A stretch of 64,000 nt of DNA from Onthophagus taurus (GCF_036711975.1 NC_091973.1:16430001-16494000), one strand, 5' to 3'; positions 8,073 through 18,379 are shown, counted from the stretch's first letter. Numbers and translations: made by a program. The notes: a model not told the origin generated them from the letters alone.

Positions 8073-8825
8073 TCACTTAAGTGTTTGTGTTCTTCAGTTT
8101 TTGGTAAGTACAACCTTCTTTATTATCATGTTTATATAACGTTCATTTTCTCTCCATCACTACAGCTCTTTCCACAACTTTCTCTTTTTTGGTGAGTAAA
8201 ACTATATTTGTTTTGCATGTTTATATAATATTTAAAATTGTTTTTTCCACTCCTAGACATCCTTGCTCATTCAGCTTTCTCTTTTTTTGCTGTGTTTTAT
8301 TTGGTAAGTAACCTTTTTTATTTTGCTTATATAATATGTAAAATATTCTTGTTTTGTTTCATCATAACAGTTCTTTCTACTTTGTTTTTGTGAGTACAAC
8401 TTGTTTATTTGTTTGTTATGTTAAATTGTTATTTTTATTTTTTCAATTCCTACAGGACCTTACTACTGATCACTTCCATTTTGTGTTTGATCAGTTCGAT
8501 CAGTTTTGATAACTTCGTTACCTCGGCGACTTTTTTCTGGTAAGCCTTATAGCCTTCTTTTCCTTTGCATATATTGTTGCTAATCTGTTTTTTTTTTCAT
8601 TCCTATAGCTCCTTCTATTTTTAAATCTTAATTTTTGTTGGTAAGCATAACTTTATTATTCGAACGTTTGTATCATAATATCTACAATAATTTTTTATCA
8701 TTCACATCCTATCATTCAGCACCCACTGCAATTAGATTTTAACGTTCTTTTCATCAAGCGATGTAACTATACATGATTTTTTATTAAAATAAAATAAATT
8801 AATGTATGAATCTTTTTTTATCAAG
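8073..8825 (+). other. 5' leader with six tandem mini-introns
   Basis: Consecutive GT-AG introns can be read at 8104-8165, 8192-8256, 8304-8370, 8390-8455, 8540-8608 and 8641-8719, sized 62-79 nt. Donors are GTAAGT, GTGAGT, GTAAGT, GTGAGT, GTAAGC and GTAAGC. Acceptors are pyrimidine-rich, ending ACAG, CTAG, ACAG, ACAG, ATAG and TCAG. The micro-exons between are 26, 47, 19, 84 and 32 nt, pyrimidine-rich and free of ATG. Introns 1-3 share a TTATATAA core, so the array looks like repeated duplication of an intron-exon unit. All four ATGs before 8720 lie in introns. The last leader exon contains an ATG-TAA start-stop at 8761 and a five-codon upstream frame. Confidence 0.65.
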
Positions 8826-9806
8826 ATGTCTCAAGACGGTTTTAGTCAAATTGATTTAACTGCTCCCGGTTTCGCCAGCAGCCAGGAGTCATTCCTGTTA
8901 AACAGTTTTGACATAAACCTGTTGAACATATCGACTGTTGAGAAGGCGCTGGATCCAAACGTGCAACCTAATGAGCAGCCGATGGATCCTAACGTAGAAT
9001 CTAATGCGCAGCAAGATCCGTCGCTTCTGAACGTCGCAGGTTCCGCGAATGTCGACGATAAAAATGTGAAACGCCTTTCACTTCGTCGGAATTCGGGGAA
9101 CCGTGAACATTGGAAGAAGGCTGCAGGTGTGTGGGTACCGTCAGAAAAGTATAGAGAGGAAAGAAGGGAGGCACGTGCTCGTTCGCGACGTAGCCAACGC
9201 AAGTATGTGTCAGTTGAACAAGCGACCCCGTCGAAGGTTGAAATGACACAGTCGAAAGTGGTTACCGAGAACGAGTCCGATAAATCCGACGACTCTCTTG
9301 CTTTAATGGCGGTATCACAACACTGTAGTAACCGGAAGTATCTTAAAGCTACTAAGGCTTCTTTTTCTTCTTCTAAAGCTTCATTGGCTCCCGTTACTAA
9401 CTCAAATATCCCTAACACCGAAATTCCTTCGTTAAGCCCGAAAGTACACATCTTAAGGGTTGACAATATTCCTGCTAATATTCCTGCTACTTCAGATATT
9501 TCCGATGTGTCTGCCAGCCTTTTTTCAAACGCAATGTGTACAGCAGTAGAAACAACCAAAGGGGAGATTTTGGCCGAAATTAATAATTTGTATCAAAATT
9601 TTTATAAAGACCTTCATGCAAAGGTTCTTCAATTGCAGACCTCTTTGAGAGAACTTTCACAGTTTAGAGAAGGGCTGACATCGAGCTGTAACAACCCTTT
9701 AACAATATCGCTCGACATCACCATAGCATCATTAACCTGTGAAATTAAAAAGGCTGAATGTATTTTATCTAGTTTCACTACTAATAGCGTAAACTTCCCT
9801 TCCTAG
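8826..9806 (+). CDS. Unknown Polinton protein, 326 aa
   Basis: The open frame has ATGs at 8802 and 8826. The latter (AAGATG) has better context and begins MSQDGFSQIDLT. The N-terminal third is acidic, Asn/Gln-rich and low complexity. Residues about 85-130 are strongly basic (EERREARARSRRSQRK) and could bind nucleic acid. The middle is Ser-rich, and the C-terminal 80 residues have heptad-like spacing suggesting a coiled coil. I recognise no family. It is preceded by the mini-intron leader and followed seven bases later by another small coiled-coil gene, so the two are probably co-transcribed. Confidence 0.55.
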   Translation: MSQDGFSQIDLTAPGFASSQESFLLNSFDINLLNISTVEKALDPNVQPNEQPMDPNVESNAQQDPSLLNVAGSANVDDKNVKRLSLRRNSGNREHWKKAAGVWVPSEKYREERREARARSRRSQRKYVSVEQATPSKVEMTQSKVVTENESDKSDDSLALMAVSQHCSNRKYLKATKASFSSSKASLAPVTNSNIPNTEIPSLSPKVHILRVDNIPANIPATSDISDVSASLFSNAMCTAVETTKGEILAEINNLYQNFYKDLHAKVLQLQTSLRELSQFREGLTSSCNNPLTISLDITIASLTCEIKKAECILSSFTTNSVNFPS

Positions 9807-9813
9807 CTTAAAG

Positions 9814-10168
9814 ATGACTAATAATATGGATAATATGAGAGTTAATCATATGCTAAGACTATGTGAAGTGGAGCAGAAAGTTGCCTCGTTGGAGGTAAAA
9901 TTAGATGCTATATTTAAGTTGGTACGTTATACTTATAATACTTTTTTCCATGTCATTAATTTTATCTTCTCAGCTGCAGAGTGTATCAGAATCGGCTGTG
10001 GTGAGGGGTGAAGTGCATGTGCAAAACATGCACATTAACCGTTGCACATGTGTTAGTTCACCGACTCCGGCACCGACTCCGGCAACGACTCCGGCAACTA
10101 CTCCGGCACCAGCAGCACCACCACCTCCTTACCAAAGATATCAAGAAGAGGAGGAGGAGGAGTGGTAA
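9814..10168 (+). CDS. Spliced coiled-coil protein with Pro/Thr stalk and PPxY motif
   Basis: Exon 1 is 9814-9921, exactly 36 codons, with heptad spacing through LCEVEQKVASLEVKL. A 52-nt intron (GTACGT...TTCTCAG, 9922-9973) follows. Exon 2 continues in frame to 10168. It encodes a TPAPTPATTPA-like repeat region, the motif PPPPY, and an all-acidic EEEEEEW end. The order of coiled coil then repetitive stalk resembles small fibre or scaffold proteins of viruses. PPxY motifs recruit Nedd4-type ubiquitin ligases, as in adenovirus protein VI and retroviral Gag. Product size about 100 aa. Function is inference; splicing is strongly suggested by frame continuity. Confidence 0.6.
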
Positions 10169-10185
10169 CTACTCCTTCTCTTCTT

Positions 10186-10245
10186 TTATTTATTAAGTTA
10201 ATATTAAGTTAATTATTAAGTTAATTATTAAGTTAATTATTATTT
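10186..10245. repeat. 12-bp tandem repeat ATTAAGTTAATT
   Basis: Four near-perfect units of a palindromic AT-rich 12-mer lie between the coiled-coil gene and the ATPase promoter. Confidence 0.7.
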
Positions 10246-10271
10246 TATACTTCCAATATACTCAATATATC

Positions 10272-10306
10272 TATATAAAGTTACTTTTGCTATATTTTCA
10301 TTCAGT
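10272..10306 (+). promoter_or_regulatory. Core promoter of packaging ATPase gene
   Basis: TATATAAA at 10272-10279 is followed about 30 bases later by an arthropod-type initiator TCAGT at 10302-10306. Translation of the ATPase starts at 10347. Confidence 0.6.
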
Positions 10307-10346
10307 CTTATCCTGTTAATGTTATAATTCATTTAGTACGAGAATC

Positions 10347-11051
10347 ATGATCGACGAGAAATTAAAATGTCTACCGCAACTTCTAACACTGCCTATAGTA
10401 AATTTTAGTAATGGTTCGGTCGAAGAACACTTTACAAGACACAGCAATTTATTTGGTGGAAAATGTAAGCGAGGTTTAATTGTAGGACCCTCTGGTGTCG
10501 GAAAAACAAATGCTATGTTATCGCTTTTACTTGCACGTAATGGCCTCCGCTTCCTAAACTTATACTTATGCTCCAATTCGTTATACCAAAATAAGTACGA
10601 TTTTTTAAGACGTTTAATTGAACCTATAAAAGATTGCGGTTACTATGAATTTTCTAATATAGACGAGTTCATTCGACCGGAAGATGCGAAAGAATATTCG
10701 GTAGTCGTATTTGACGATGTTTCCTGTACAGGTCAAAATGTCATTAAGGAATTTTTTTCGTATGGTCGACATAAAAACATTGATTGTTTTCTAATTTGTC
10801 AAAGTTATAGTGCAATTCCAAAACAATTAGTTCGCGATAATTGTAACTTTTTGGTGTTATTTAAACAAGACTTAACAAATTTAAAACACGTATTTGAAGA
10901 TCACATAATGAGCGATATGGAGTTTCATCGGCTAAAGGAAATTAGCGATGCTTGTTGGGAGAATAGACACGGCATCCTAGTTATTGATTTAGATTGTAGT
11001 GTATCTAAGGGACGTTACCGTAAGGGTTTTGATAAATTCATTGAAGTTTAA
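10347..11051 (+). CDS. Genome-packaging ATPase, FtsK/HerA (A32-like) type
   Basis: A 234-aa P-loop ATPase. Walker A is GPSGVGKT (residues 47-54). Walker B is VVVFDDV with paired acidic residues at 123-124. A sensor-type segment FLICQSYSAIPKQLVRDN follows, as in the vaccinia A32/PRD1 P9 packaging ATPases. It should pump the element's linear DNA into capsids. The frame is intact and has its own TATA/initiator. It is followed by an unassigned conserved-looking gene and the integrase. Confidence 0.88.
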   Translation: MIDEKLKCLPQLLTLPIVNFSNGSVEEHFTRHSNLFGGKCKRGLIVGPSGVGKTNAMLSLLLARNGLRFLNLYLCSNSLYQNKYDFLRRLIEPIKDCGYYEFSNIDEFIRPEDAKEYSVVVFDDVSCTGQNVIKEFFSYGRHKNIDCFLICQSYSAIPKQLVRDNCNFLVLFKQDLTNLKHVFEDHIMSDMEFHRLKEISDACWENRHGILVIDLDCSVSKGRYRKGFDKFIEV

Positions 11052-11102
11052 AACTAACGACTTCAGCTGTACAGTTCGTAGTAACTTCACATACATCATA
11101 CA

Positions 11103-12266
11103 ATGAACAAGACGATAGCTGCAGAACTTATCGCGGCACGAGAAGTCGTGAGAGACAAAATTCGTTCTTTAAAAGAAGACTTAGAGGAGTCAAGGATTCG
11201 GTCGGAAACCGCATATGCACCCATCGCAAGACCCTTACAGGATATTGTCGCAAAACTTGACACTGCGCCTTTACTATCCATTCCAAAACGAAGTTTATCT
11301 CCAAAAGAAGAAAAATTGATATCTAAGATACAACGCTACTCGCCGGATATTTCTGACGTACCAGCTAAAACCGAGACTGAATATTTTATTCGAAAACCGA
11401 AAGTTCCATTAAAAGAACAACGACGAAAATTTGCTACATCGACTCCTGAAAAAAGGTTGGTATCTTCTCCCACGTCTTCTCCTCTTGGTCCATTAGCTCA
11501 TGCAGAAGAAGAAGTATATGAAGTTCCGCCGGGCGAAGAAGAAGAACTCCTCGATTCTAGCGAGGATACCGGAGCTCTTATTTCGGACGCACATAATCGA
11601 ATAGAACGACTTAAAGATGAAATAGAAGAAAGATTGGAATCTCCAGAGGTACAAGCCGCTTTGAGTCAGTTTCATCCTTTGCCCAGAACGTATATTGTTG
11701 GTTTAACAACTGATTTAAAAGATGATTATGATCGTTTATACGGTGTTCGCGAAACTCCCGAAGGTTTCTACATTGGAGTCAGTCCTGTTCACTTTGAGGA
11801 TCAGGATATTCACGTTGGAAACTTCAAATATACGGGAACCGTTGGTTTATACGATTTACTATTTAAAAACGAACCGGGCAAATTTACAATTCAGGACATG
11901 CGCAACTACAAAGATATCTTACTACGTTCAAATGCTCCGTACATTAATTACATTCCAGAGGCAGGTATGACTACTGAGGACGACAGTGGGAAATTTCAGA
12001 ATATTATCAAGCCTATCGTTGAAGGTAACAAACCCAAGGTGCATTGGGCTAAATACTGGCCGAATCCGAAGAAAAAAGTCGGTGGTGCATTACAAAAACA
12101 AGTCGTTCCTGGGGCTCTTATCGAATACGAGTATTGGGACGATCCCAACGAACTTGTCGACAGACTGCGTTTGTTGATGGCCTCGCAAACTGCAGGTCAT
12201 TCTGCACATGTCAATGAAATATCATCAATAATATCGGAGCTAACAGAGGCCGAGATTATACGTTAA
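11103..12266 (+). CDS. Conserved Polinton protein (DUF8207-like), 387 aa
   Basis: The N-terminal 60 residues are a predicted coiled coil (IAAREVVRDKIRSLKEDLEESR). A proline/serine-rich, acidic middle carries EVPPGEEEELLDSSEDTG. The C-terminal half has a globular domain with VGLYDLLFKNEPGKFTIQD, the type of GLY-LLF segment I associate with DUF8207 proteins of Polintons. It probably takes part in virion structure or assembly, judging by its place beside the ATPase, but no activity can be shown. Start is the first ATG, 52 bases after the ATPase stop. Confidence 0.6.
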   Translation: MNKTIAAELIAAREVVRDKIRSLKEDLEESRIRSETAYAPIARPLQDIVAKLDTAPLLSIPKRSLSPKEEKLISKIQRYSPDISDVPAKTETEYFIRKPKVPLKEQRRKFATSTPEKRLVSSPTSSPLGPLAHAEEEVYEVPPGEEEELLDSSEDTGALISDAHNRIERLKDEIEERLESPEVQAALSQFHPLPRTYIVGLTTDLKDDYDRLYGVRETPEGFYIGVSPVHFEDQDIHVGNFKYTGTVGLYDLLFKNEPGKFTIQDMRNYKDILLRSNAPYINYIPEAGMTTEDDSGKFQNIIKPIVEGNKPKVHWAKYWPNPKKKVGGALQKQVVPGALIEYEYWDDPNELVDRLRLLMASQTAGHSAHVNEISSIISELTEAEIIR

Positions 12267-12335
12267 AATATTATCATAAATATACGACTCTCACATTTTT
12301 TGTTTTAAAACACCGACGTTTGTGAACTAGAGCAG

Positions 12336-12761
12336 ATGAGTTTAAGCAAGTTCGGAAAACATTCGTCTAGTATGACGATCGATAAGTTTGGTAAACACGT
12401 ACACGGACACAACATTGCTGCTCATTTTAATAAACGTGAAAACTTACAACGATATTTCAAACAACCAACAATACTTACGTTTAGCGGAGATGGAACTACG
12501 GATACAACGGATAATTATTACATTATTCAAAATTTAGGTTACGTAAGTAAATATATAAACTATTTATATATTGGTGAAATAGTGAAATACCGATTTGAAG
12601 GAGACGTTGAAATGATTATTAACGGGAGTATCTTCGATCCAAATAAAAAGTTAAATGTTCTCTTCTTTGGAGATAAAATAGTTTGCAAACCCACAACGAA
12701 GACCACTTTACTCAAGAAACCATTTATGGTAGAACTGCTCATTGAAATATCCAGAAAATGA
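12336..12761 (+). CDS. Unknown Polinton protein, 141 aa
   Basis: An intact open frame starting MSLSKFGKHSSSMTIDKFGK, with two copies of a KFGKH-like motif, followed by a mostly beta-like domain with repeated aromatic residues. Its last codons overlap the start of the integrase reading frame by 4 bases (ATGA). Its constant place before the integrase suggests a structural role such as spike or cement, which is inference. Confidence 0.5.
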   Translation: MSLSKFGKHSSSMTIDKFGKHVHGHNIAAHFNKRENLQRYFKQPTILTFSGDGTTDTTDNYYIIQNLGYVSKYINYLYIGEIVKYRFEGDVEMIINGSIFDPNKKLNVLFFGDKIVCKPTTKTTLLKKPFMVELLIEISRK

Positions 12762-13694
12762 GCGATATTAAAAGGTCCGTCGTAAACGAGTTGCACGCGT
12801 CCGCGAGGAAAAAGTATAAACGCAGACGTGTTATTATAAAAGGTTTAACGGACTTATTTCAAGCTGATTTAGTGGAGATGATACCTTATTCAAAAGCAAA
12901 TGGTAATTTTAAATATATTCTAACAGTTATTAATGCTTTCTCAAAGTATGGATGGGCTGTACCACTAAAAAAACAAAACTGGCAAAGAAGTTACGCGAGC
13001 TATGGAAACAATTCTATCGGAAAAGCGGAAAAACATACCGAAGAATCTGCAAACGGATAACGGAAAAGAATTTTACAATGAGGATTTTAAAAAGCTCATG
13101 TCACGATATCACATCAATCACTACAGTTCATTTTCCAATTTAAAGAGTTCTATTGTTGAACGGTTTAATAAAACAATAAAAGAAAAAATGTGGAAAGAAT
13201 TTAGTATGCAAGGTAACTATCGTTGGTTGGAATTGCTTCCCAAATTAATTCTGGATTATAACAACCAAGTTCACAGGACGATAGGAATGAAACCTAGCGA
13301 GGTAAATAACAGAAACGCATCGACACTGTTAAAAACTGTATATAATTACATAAAAATTGCCGATCCTTATACCAAAAAATTTAATGTCGGTGATCACGTC
13401 AGAGTGAGCAAGCATCGACACGCCTTCACCAAAAACTATACTCCCAATTGGTCTAACGAAGTGTTTACAATACATTCTGTTCGTAATACTTTCCCAACAA
13501 CATATCTGCTCAAAGATGCATCCAATGAAAAAATTATGGGTGGTTTTTATCGAGAGGAATTACAAAAAGTTAAATATCCTGACGTCTACTTGGTGGAAAA
13601 AGTGCTACGGCGAAAAGGAAATCAAGTGTTTGTGAAATGGTTAGGATTAGGTCCGTCTCATAATTCTTGGATCTCAAAAACTAACGTTCTTTAA
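12758..13694 (+). pseudogene. rve-family integrase with chromodomain, one frameshift
   Basis: The first frame (12758 to about 12973) gives the start of an rve catalytic core with FQADLVEM (first Asp) and LTVINAFSKYGWAVPL. The remainder is in another frame (to 13694), with second Asp in QTDNGKEFYN, catalytic Glu in SIVERFNKTIKEK, and a C-terminal chromodomain (VEKVLRRKGNQVFVKWLG). The switch falls in a run of seven A (12967-12973), where one extra base explains it. Whether this is a real mutation, a sequencing error or a programmed shift cannot be told here. The enzyme would insert the element with the 6-bp duplication seen at its ends; the chromodomain may guide it to chromatin marks. Confidence 0.85.
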
Positions 13695-13791
13695 AACGTA
13701 TAAAGACCTATATTTAAAAGTTTACAAGACTTTATTAACAATCGAACATTACAAATACATTATTATTCTTTACAATTTTTTTAAATTAAAT

Positions 13792-16700
13792 TCATTTATT
13801 CGCATTCAATCTTTTTATCAACCAATGACCCCACGCCAAAGTATTACATCCGTTCGGTAATATGTATCGTTTATCATCGCACGATGAAAGAGCAATTTTA
13901 TTCTTTAATTCGGTATACATAGTATGAAATTCTGACTTAAAAATGTACATTTTTTTATGAACCGATCCGCCACATTCAACCACACGTTTATAATCGGTCA
14001 CGCTTAAATGTTTATCTATAACATATTTCTTTACTCCTTTAGCCTTCTTTACATTATCATTCAACAAGGTGATGCAGTACGCCTTAGCTCCTGTTCCAAC
14101 AAATGACGTTATGCACCTGTTTGGATATTCATCTTTCATTCTTCCCAACACAGATCGACCGCGAGGTATATTGTGTATATTCTCTAACGGATAATTGGAC
14201 GTGTCAAAAAATTCAATATTTTCTTTTATATCCTCATATACATTGGGAGTAGTAATTTCTAGGATTAGGGAATCAGTATCGGTGTATAAAAGTGTTATGT
14301 TATTTCCATATTTAACTTTTAAGTAATCGTAGAAGAAGCTGTACATTACGGTTTTCGAAAGCTCTAATATACTGAAACCCACATACAGCGGTTTGCAATA
14401 ACGAACTTCCGCGACGTTCAATTGAACGGCTATCAAATTATCGCAAAATATTTTCGAAGATTTAAAATTTGGTTTAGCTATTAGGGCTTCCACGCCCGGT
14501 TTCTTATGACGACATTCCCAGTGGGTAACTAGTCTTATATCCACTCGCTTTTCCACATTTTCCATTGTCTTACCGTATACGATGTTATTCATTGCTTTGT
14601 AATGATTTTTTTCAAATTCATTCTTAGCTTTCGCACGTTTATCGGAATTGAAATCGATGTAGCTCCGCATCCAGTTGGATTGTTTAAATTCTAATACTCT
14701 GTAAATCTTCGTTAGTTTCAATCCGAACTTGATACACTGCTTTAGATTCACGTAATGAATGATGTATTTTGTTTTATTTTCCAAATTTGCTATTAACTTT
14801 GCATTTTTTGAACCTGGGGGTACAATCCGTTCTGGACAAAATGGCAAATCGTTGTGTTCATCATGTATTGCTTCCGGATACTCTAAATCTACCTCGAACA
14901 CGTAACCCTTTTCGGAATCGTCTTCCGTATTGTAAATATCTAACTTTTGAATCTCTTCATCTGATAGCCATCGAAATCCCCCCGTCGGTAATTTTCGTCT
15001 CATTGCGTGTCCATACAAATTCGTAGCGTCGAGATACAAAATATAAGATGGGTCTTTGGTTTCATCAAATTCCATCATTAATTTATTGTTAGCCTTCGCA
15101 CTGCGTTTAGTGCACATACTTAATCCACCGCGAATACCATTTTTAAAGAAGTGTAACATGTCTATGTCCGTTAATAATTCTAATTTTACCCCTGTCATTC
15201 GTAATAATGCATCCCAACCGAAGCCCGGCGCTGTGAAGTAATGACATGGATCTAAAGAGTAATACTTCATCGAGATGGTTCGGAAATTCTCAAATACGTC
15301 CGCCAAAAGTAAAACGTCAGACGTTAAATAAATGTCGCTATATTCGCCTAAAGTGCGACAGTTAAATAAGTTCCACACCGTTTGTGCACGACAATAATTT
15401 TCTTCGGTTATACTATCGTCGCATAAAGTATTGTAAAAACTACTTCGATCTGGCAGAGCGGTAAGATTCAGCTTTTCGAATGAATCCACAAAGGAATACG
15501 GAAAAACTCCTTTCTGACGTATAAGTCGAAACTGTTCTTCGTTCCTAAAATATTTTCTGATTTGAACGCATTGGTTGTCTTCCAAAAATGAACCCAACTT
15601 CTCTAGCGATAAAGCCATAAACCTAAATGAATCCACAAATCTCAATTTCATATGAACCCGCCTTAGCTTTCCCTTGCTGTCAATGTTTTCTCCTACGATA
15701 ATTTTTTTCGAAAATGATATATACTTTTCTTTATTCTGTGCTATAACGTCCACGTCTTCTTCTTTTAATGCCATATCTTTCACAAACATATGACAATCGT
15801 AGTTCGAAAGATTGTGAAAGAATATCGGTATGAACTTTGGTAATTGATAATTGATGTTACATACAGCATGTGCGGGTCCTCTATACAACCCAGTTAGGTG
15901 ATCATGATCGCACACTTTATTACCTTCTTTTATTTTGTGCGAACAAATGTGACAGATATCCTGCATCTCATGTATTAATCTATCAATAGGTGGTAATGGG
16001 AGCATTTCTTTTGGTTGGCTTAAATAATTTTTGTATATATTCAGAACGTCATGTTCCAACTTGCTCATGAAAATTTGAGCAGCATTACATCCGCAATATA
16101 TTTCAAACTTCGACAATGATTCGTCATATGAACATTTTATATAATATGCAAATGCATAAGGTTCGTGTTTGAAACATTTGACGGAGTATGAATTATCATC
16201 GTTAAGTTCTGTTGCTTCCGCATCGGCGATCGGTTTCTGTAATGCTTCAAAATCTGCATACACCACGAACGGTATTTTTAATTGTCGTTCAAAATTTTCG
16301 AACTGTAGTATATTTTCCTTTTCTTCATTTCCATATTTATTTATTTTTAAATTTGTTGTTGGTAAAATTGCCCTTACCTTGCTGCAATCGTCACTTTGAT
16401 GACGGATAAGTTTATTTTCTGACGTAAAGAATACCAAGCATCCGTCGCAAATATACTTTTCATGACCATTCTGCGATGCTTGCGATGATAGTAATCGAGA
16501 CAGATTTTTTATCCAACAATAGTGACTATTCCCGGAATCATTTGTAACCAATAATAAATTTATATGTCTTTCTTCTTTTTGTCGACATATATACATTGTA
16601 ATTATGTCATAATTCATAACACCGTCTTTAAAATACTCATTTATTCCATATACATTAATAGATAGTTTGTTCTGCTTTTCAAATACAGGTATATCTCGTA

Positions 16701-17584
16701 ATTTAACTGGAAAAACAATATTTGAATAGTCTAAGCCGCAGTCTAGGTAATTCGGATACGAAGATGTCCTCTGTGGTAAACCGTTCGGTTCATGTAGTGC
16801 GGATGTTACAGCCCATGCAAAACATGCATCATCCGCGTTTTGTATATTTATCACAGCACGCTTTGCTTTTATTTGCGATGGTAGATCGATGTAATTAGAT
16901 GCTCTGATAGGATTATATTTGTTTAAATTTAACTCCATATAGAGAATTTGCATTAAAGTCCATCCTAAATAAAATATTGAAACATTTATTTTTTAATATA
17001 TAGGTATATTATGTCACATTACGCTTACCTGAATCTCGTTCCTGGAATTCTGACATTTTTGATGAAATTTCATCAATAAATTCCTTATATATTTTATACA
17101 GATCCGACGCTAATGATACTACCTTATTTTTCGTATTGAATGATTTTATTTCACAGTCTTCCTTTGATTGTAAAAAATACAAACCAAAACATTCCATATT
17201 TAATTTTACATTTCGGTGAATATCGATTGCGCTTTGTATTAGATTTAGTATTTTTTCTCGAATTCTATGAGAAAATTCATCCAAATCCACAAAAAAACCT
17301 TCTTCACTTATTCGATAACTGACGATTTTGTCACCGAATGCTCCAGCTATTCTCTCCACTCCGTCATCGATTATAACAAAAGCGTTACGCTTGTGTGCGT
17401 TGCTTCGTAAATGTGCAGAGTAACATTGTCTATTTACATAATCATCGCAAGCCTCACATTTTACTGCTTTTGGAATTTGCGGTGCGTCAAGCTTGATTCT
17501 CTTGCCAATACAAGATAATCGTTGATGTCTTTTTAAATTGTCAACTCGAGTAAAACTTTTTCCACAATCCTCACACACGACCAT
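13792..17584 (-). CDS. Protein-primed family-B DNA polymerase with N-terminal zinc fingers, two exons
   Basis: Exon 1 (17584-17029) encodes C2H2-like fingers (CEDCGKSF...H; CEACDDYV...H). A 64-nt intron (17028-16965, GTAAGC...TTTAG) joins in frame to exon 2 (16964-13792), giving about 1242 aa. Exon 2 has a further finger (ICDGCLVFF), an exonuclease block beginning YADFEALQ, an HNH-like CDHDHLTG stretch, polymerase motif A in YLDATNLYGHAM, motif B in NIVYGKTMEN, and motif C YTDTDSL. This is the protein-primed PolB of Polintons that copies the linear genome. Without splicing, exon 1 would end after 191 aa with 12 non-homologous-looking residues. The gene converges on the integrase. No disabling change is visible. 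Confidence 0.88.
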
Positions 17585-17760
17585 TTTACAATTTAATGTT
17601 GTACACTTCTACTTGTTATGAAAGAACTACGTCAATACCACATTTCGCAGGCGTTTATAAACCCTCACCGCTCCTGAAACTTATTGGGGAGGAGGAGGAT
17701 GCATCGAGTGCGTTTGTATACATGTATATTTATAACTCCGTATACCTCTGCATAATAAAT
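17585..17760. other. Short spacer before right terminal repeat
   Basis: No gene. It is presumably the promoter region of the leftward polymerase gene; GC-rich GGAGGAGGAGG motifs near 17687 echo the terminal repeat modules. Confidence 0.4.
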
Positions 17761-18379
17761 TAAAAAAATATCTCGCAGGTAGATCATGACTCACTTACTA
17801 GTATTAAGTTAATTGACCTCCTCCTCGAACGTATCCCCCCAAAAAATTTGCCGATTCAAGAACCTCCTCGCATATTTTAAAGCTCCGTATACCTTTACAC
17901 AATAAATTTTAAAAAATATCCCGCAGGTAGATCATGACTCACTTATTTGTATACCTACATGTCCCAAAACCGTATACCTTTGTGTACAATAAGTTAAGAG
18001 ATATATCGAAAACATTACCAGTTCATTGAGAAGCGTCGAAGGATAAACATAGTAATTGTTTTCATCTAGGTAAACAGGTTACATATAAAGATAATTTTTT
18101 AATAACATAACCTAAATAAAGATACATTTTTAATAAAGATAAATTTTTAATAAAGATAAATTTTTAATAATTTCGTCAAAATAACATGACCTTCTCAAGT
18201 TAATTGACCTCCTCCTCTCTTCATCGAATCTCCTCCGACCCTCAAAAGAATCTCCGATTCAAGAACCTCCTCTCCTCATCGAACCTCCTCTGACCCCCAA
18301 AAAATTTGCCGATTCAAGAACCTCCTCCTAGAACGCAGGTTCGAGGAGGAGGTTCTTGAATCGGCGAATCTATACTACT
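17760..18379. repeat. Polinton right terminal inverted repeat
   Basis: Reverse complement of 796-1400 with minor indels. It ends CTATACTACT and contains the same 22-bp hairpin (18308-18329 with 18344-18365) 14 bases from the tip. Confidence 0.85.

Larger units (their letters stand above)
796..18379. mobile_element. Complete Polinton/Maverick DNA element, 17.6 kb
   Basis: The element is bounded by AGT repeats (three AGT at the left end, two at the right), terminal inverted repeats of roughly 600 bp, and a 6-bp target duplication. It encodes family-B DNA polymerase, rve integrase, adenain-type protease, packaging ATPase, hexon-like major capsid, penton-like minor capsid and a PLA2-domain protein. 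This is the defining set of Polintons and the related adintovirus-like elements, so it has the coding potential of an integrated virus. The integrase has a frameshift, so this copy may not be able to integrate unaided. Capsid genes, ATPase and integrase read rightward; polymerase reads leftward from the right end. Confidence 0.95.

Noticed and set aside
796-18379. Superfamily helicase gene in the Polinton
   Set aside because: No Walker-motif protein other than the packaging ATPase is visible.
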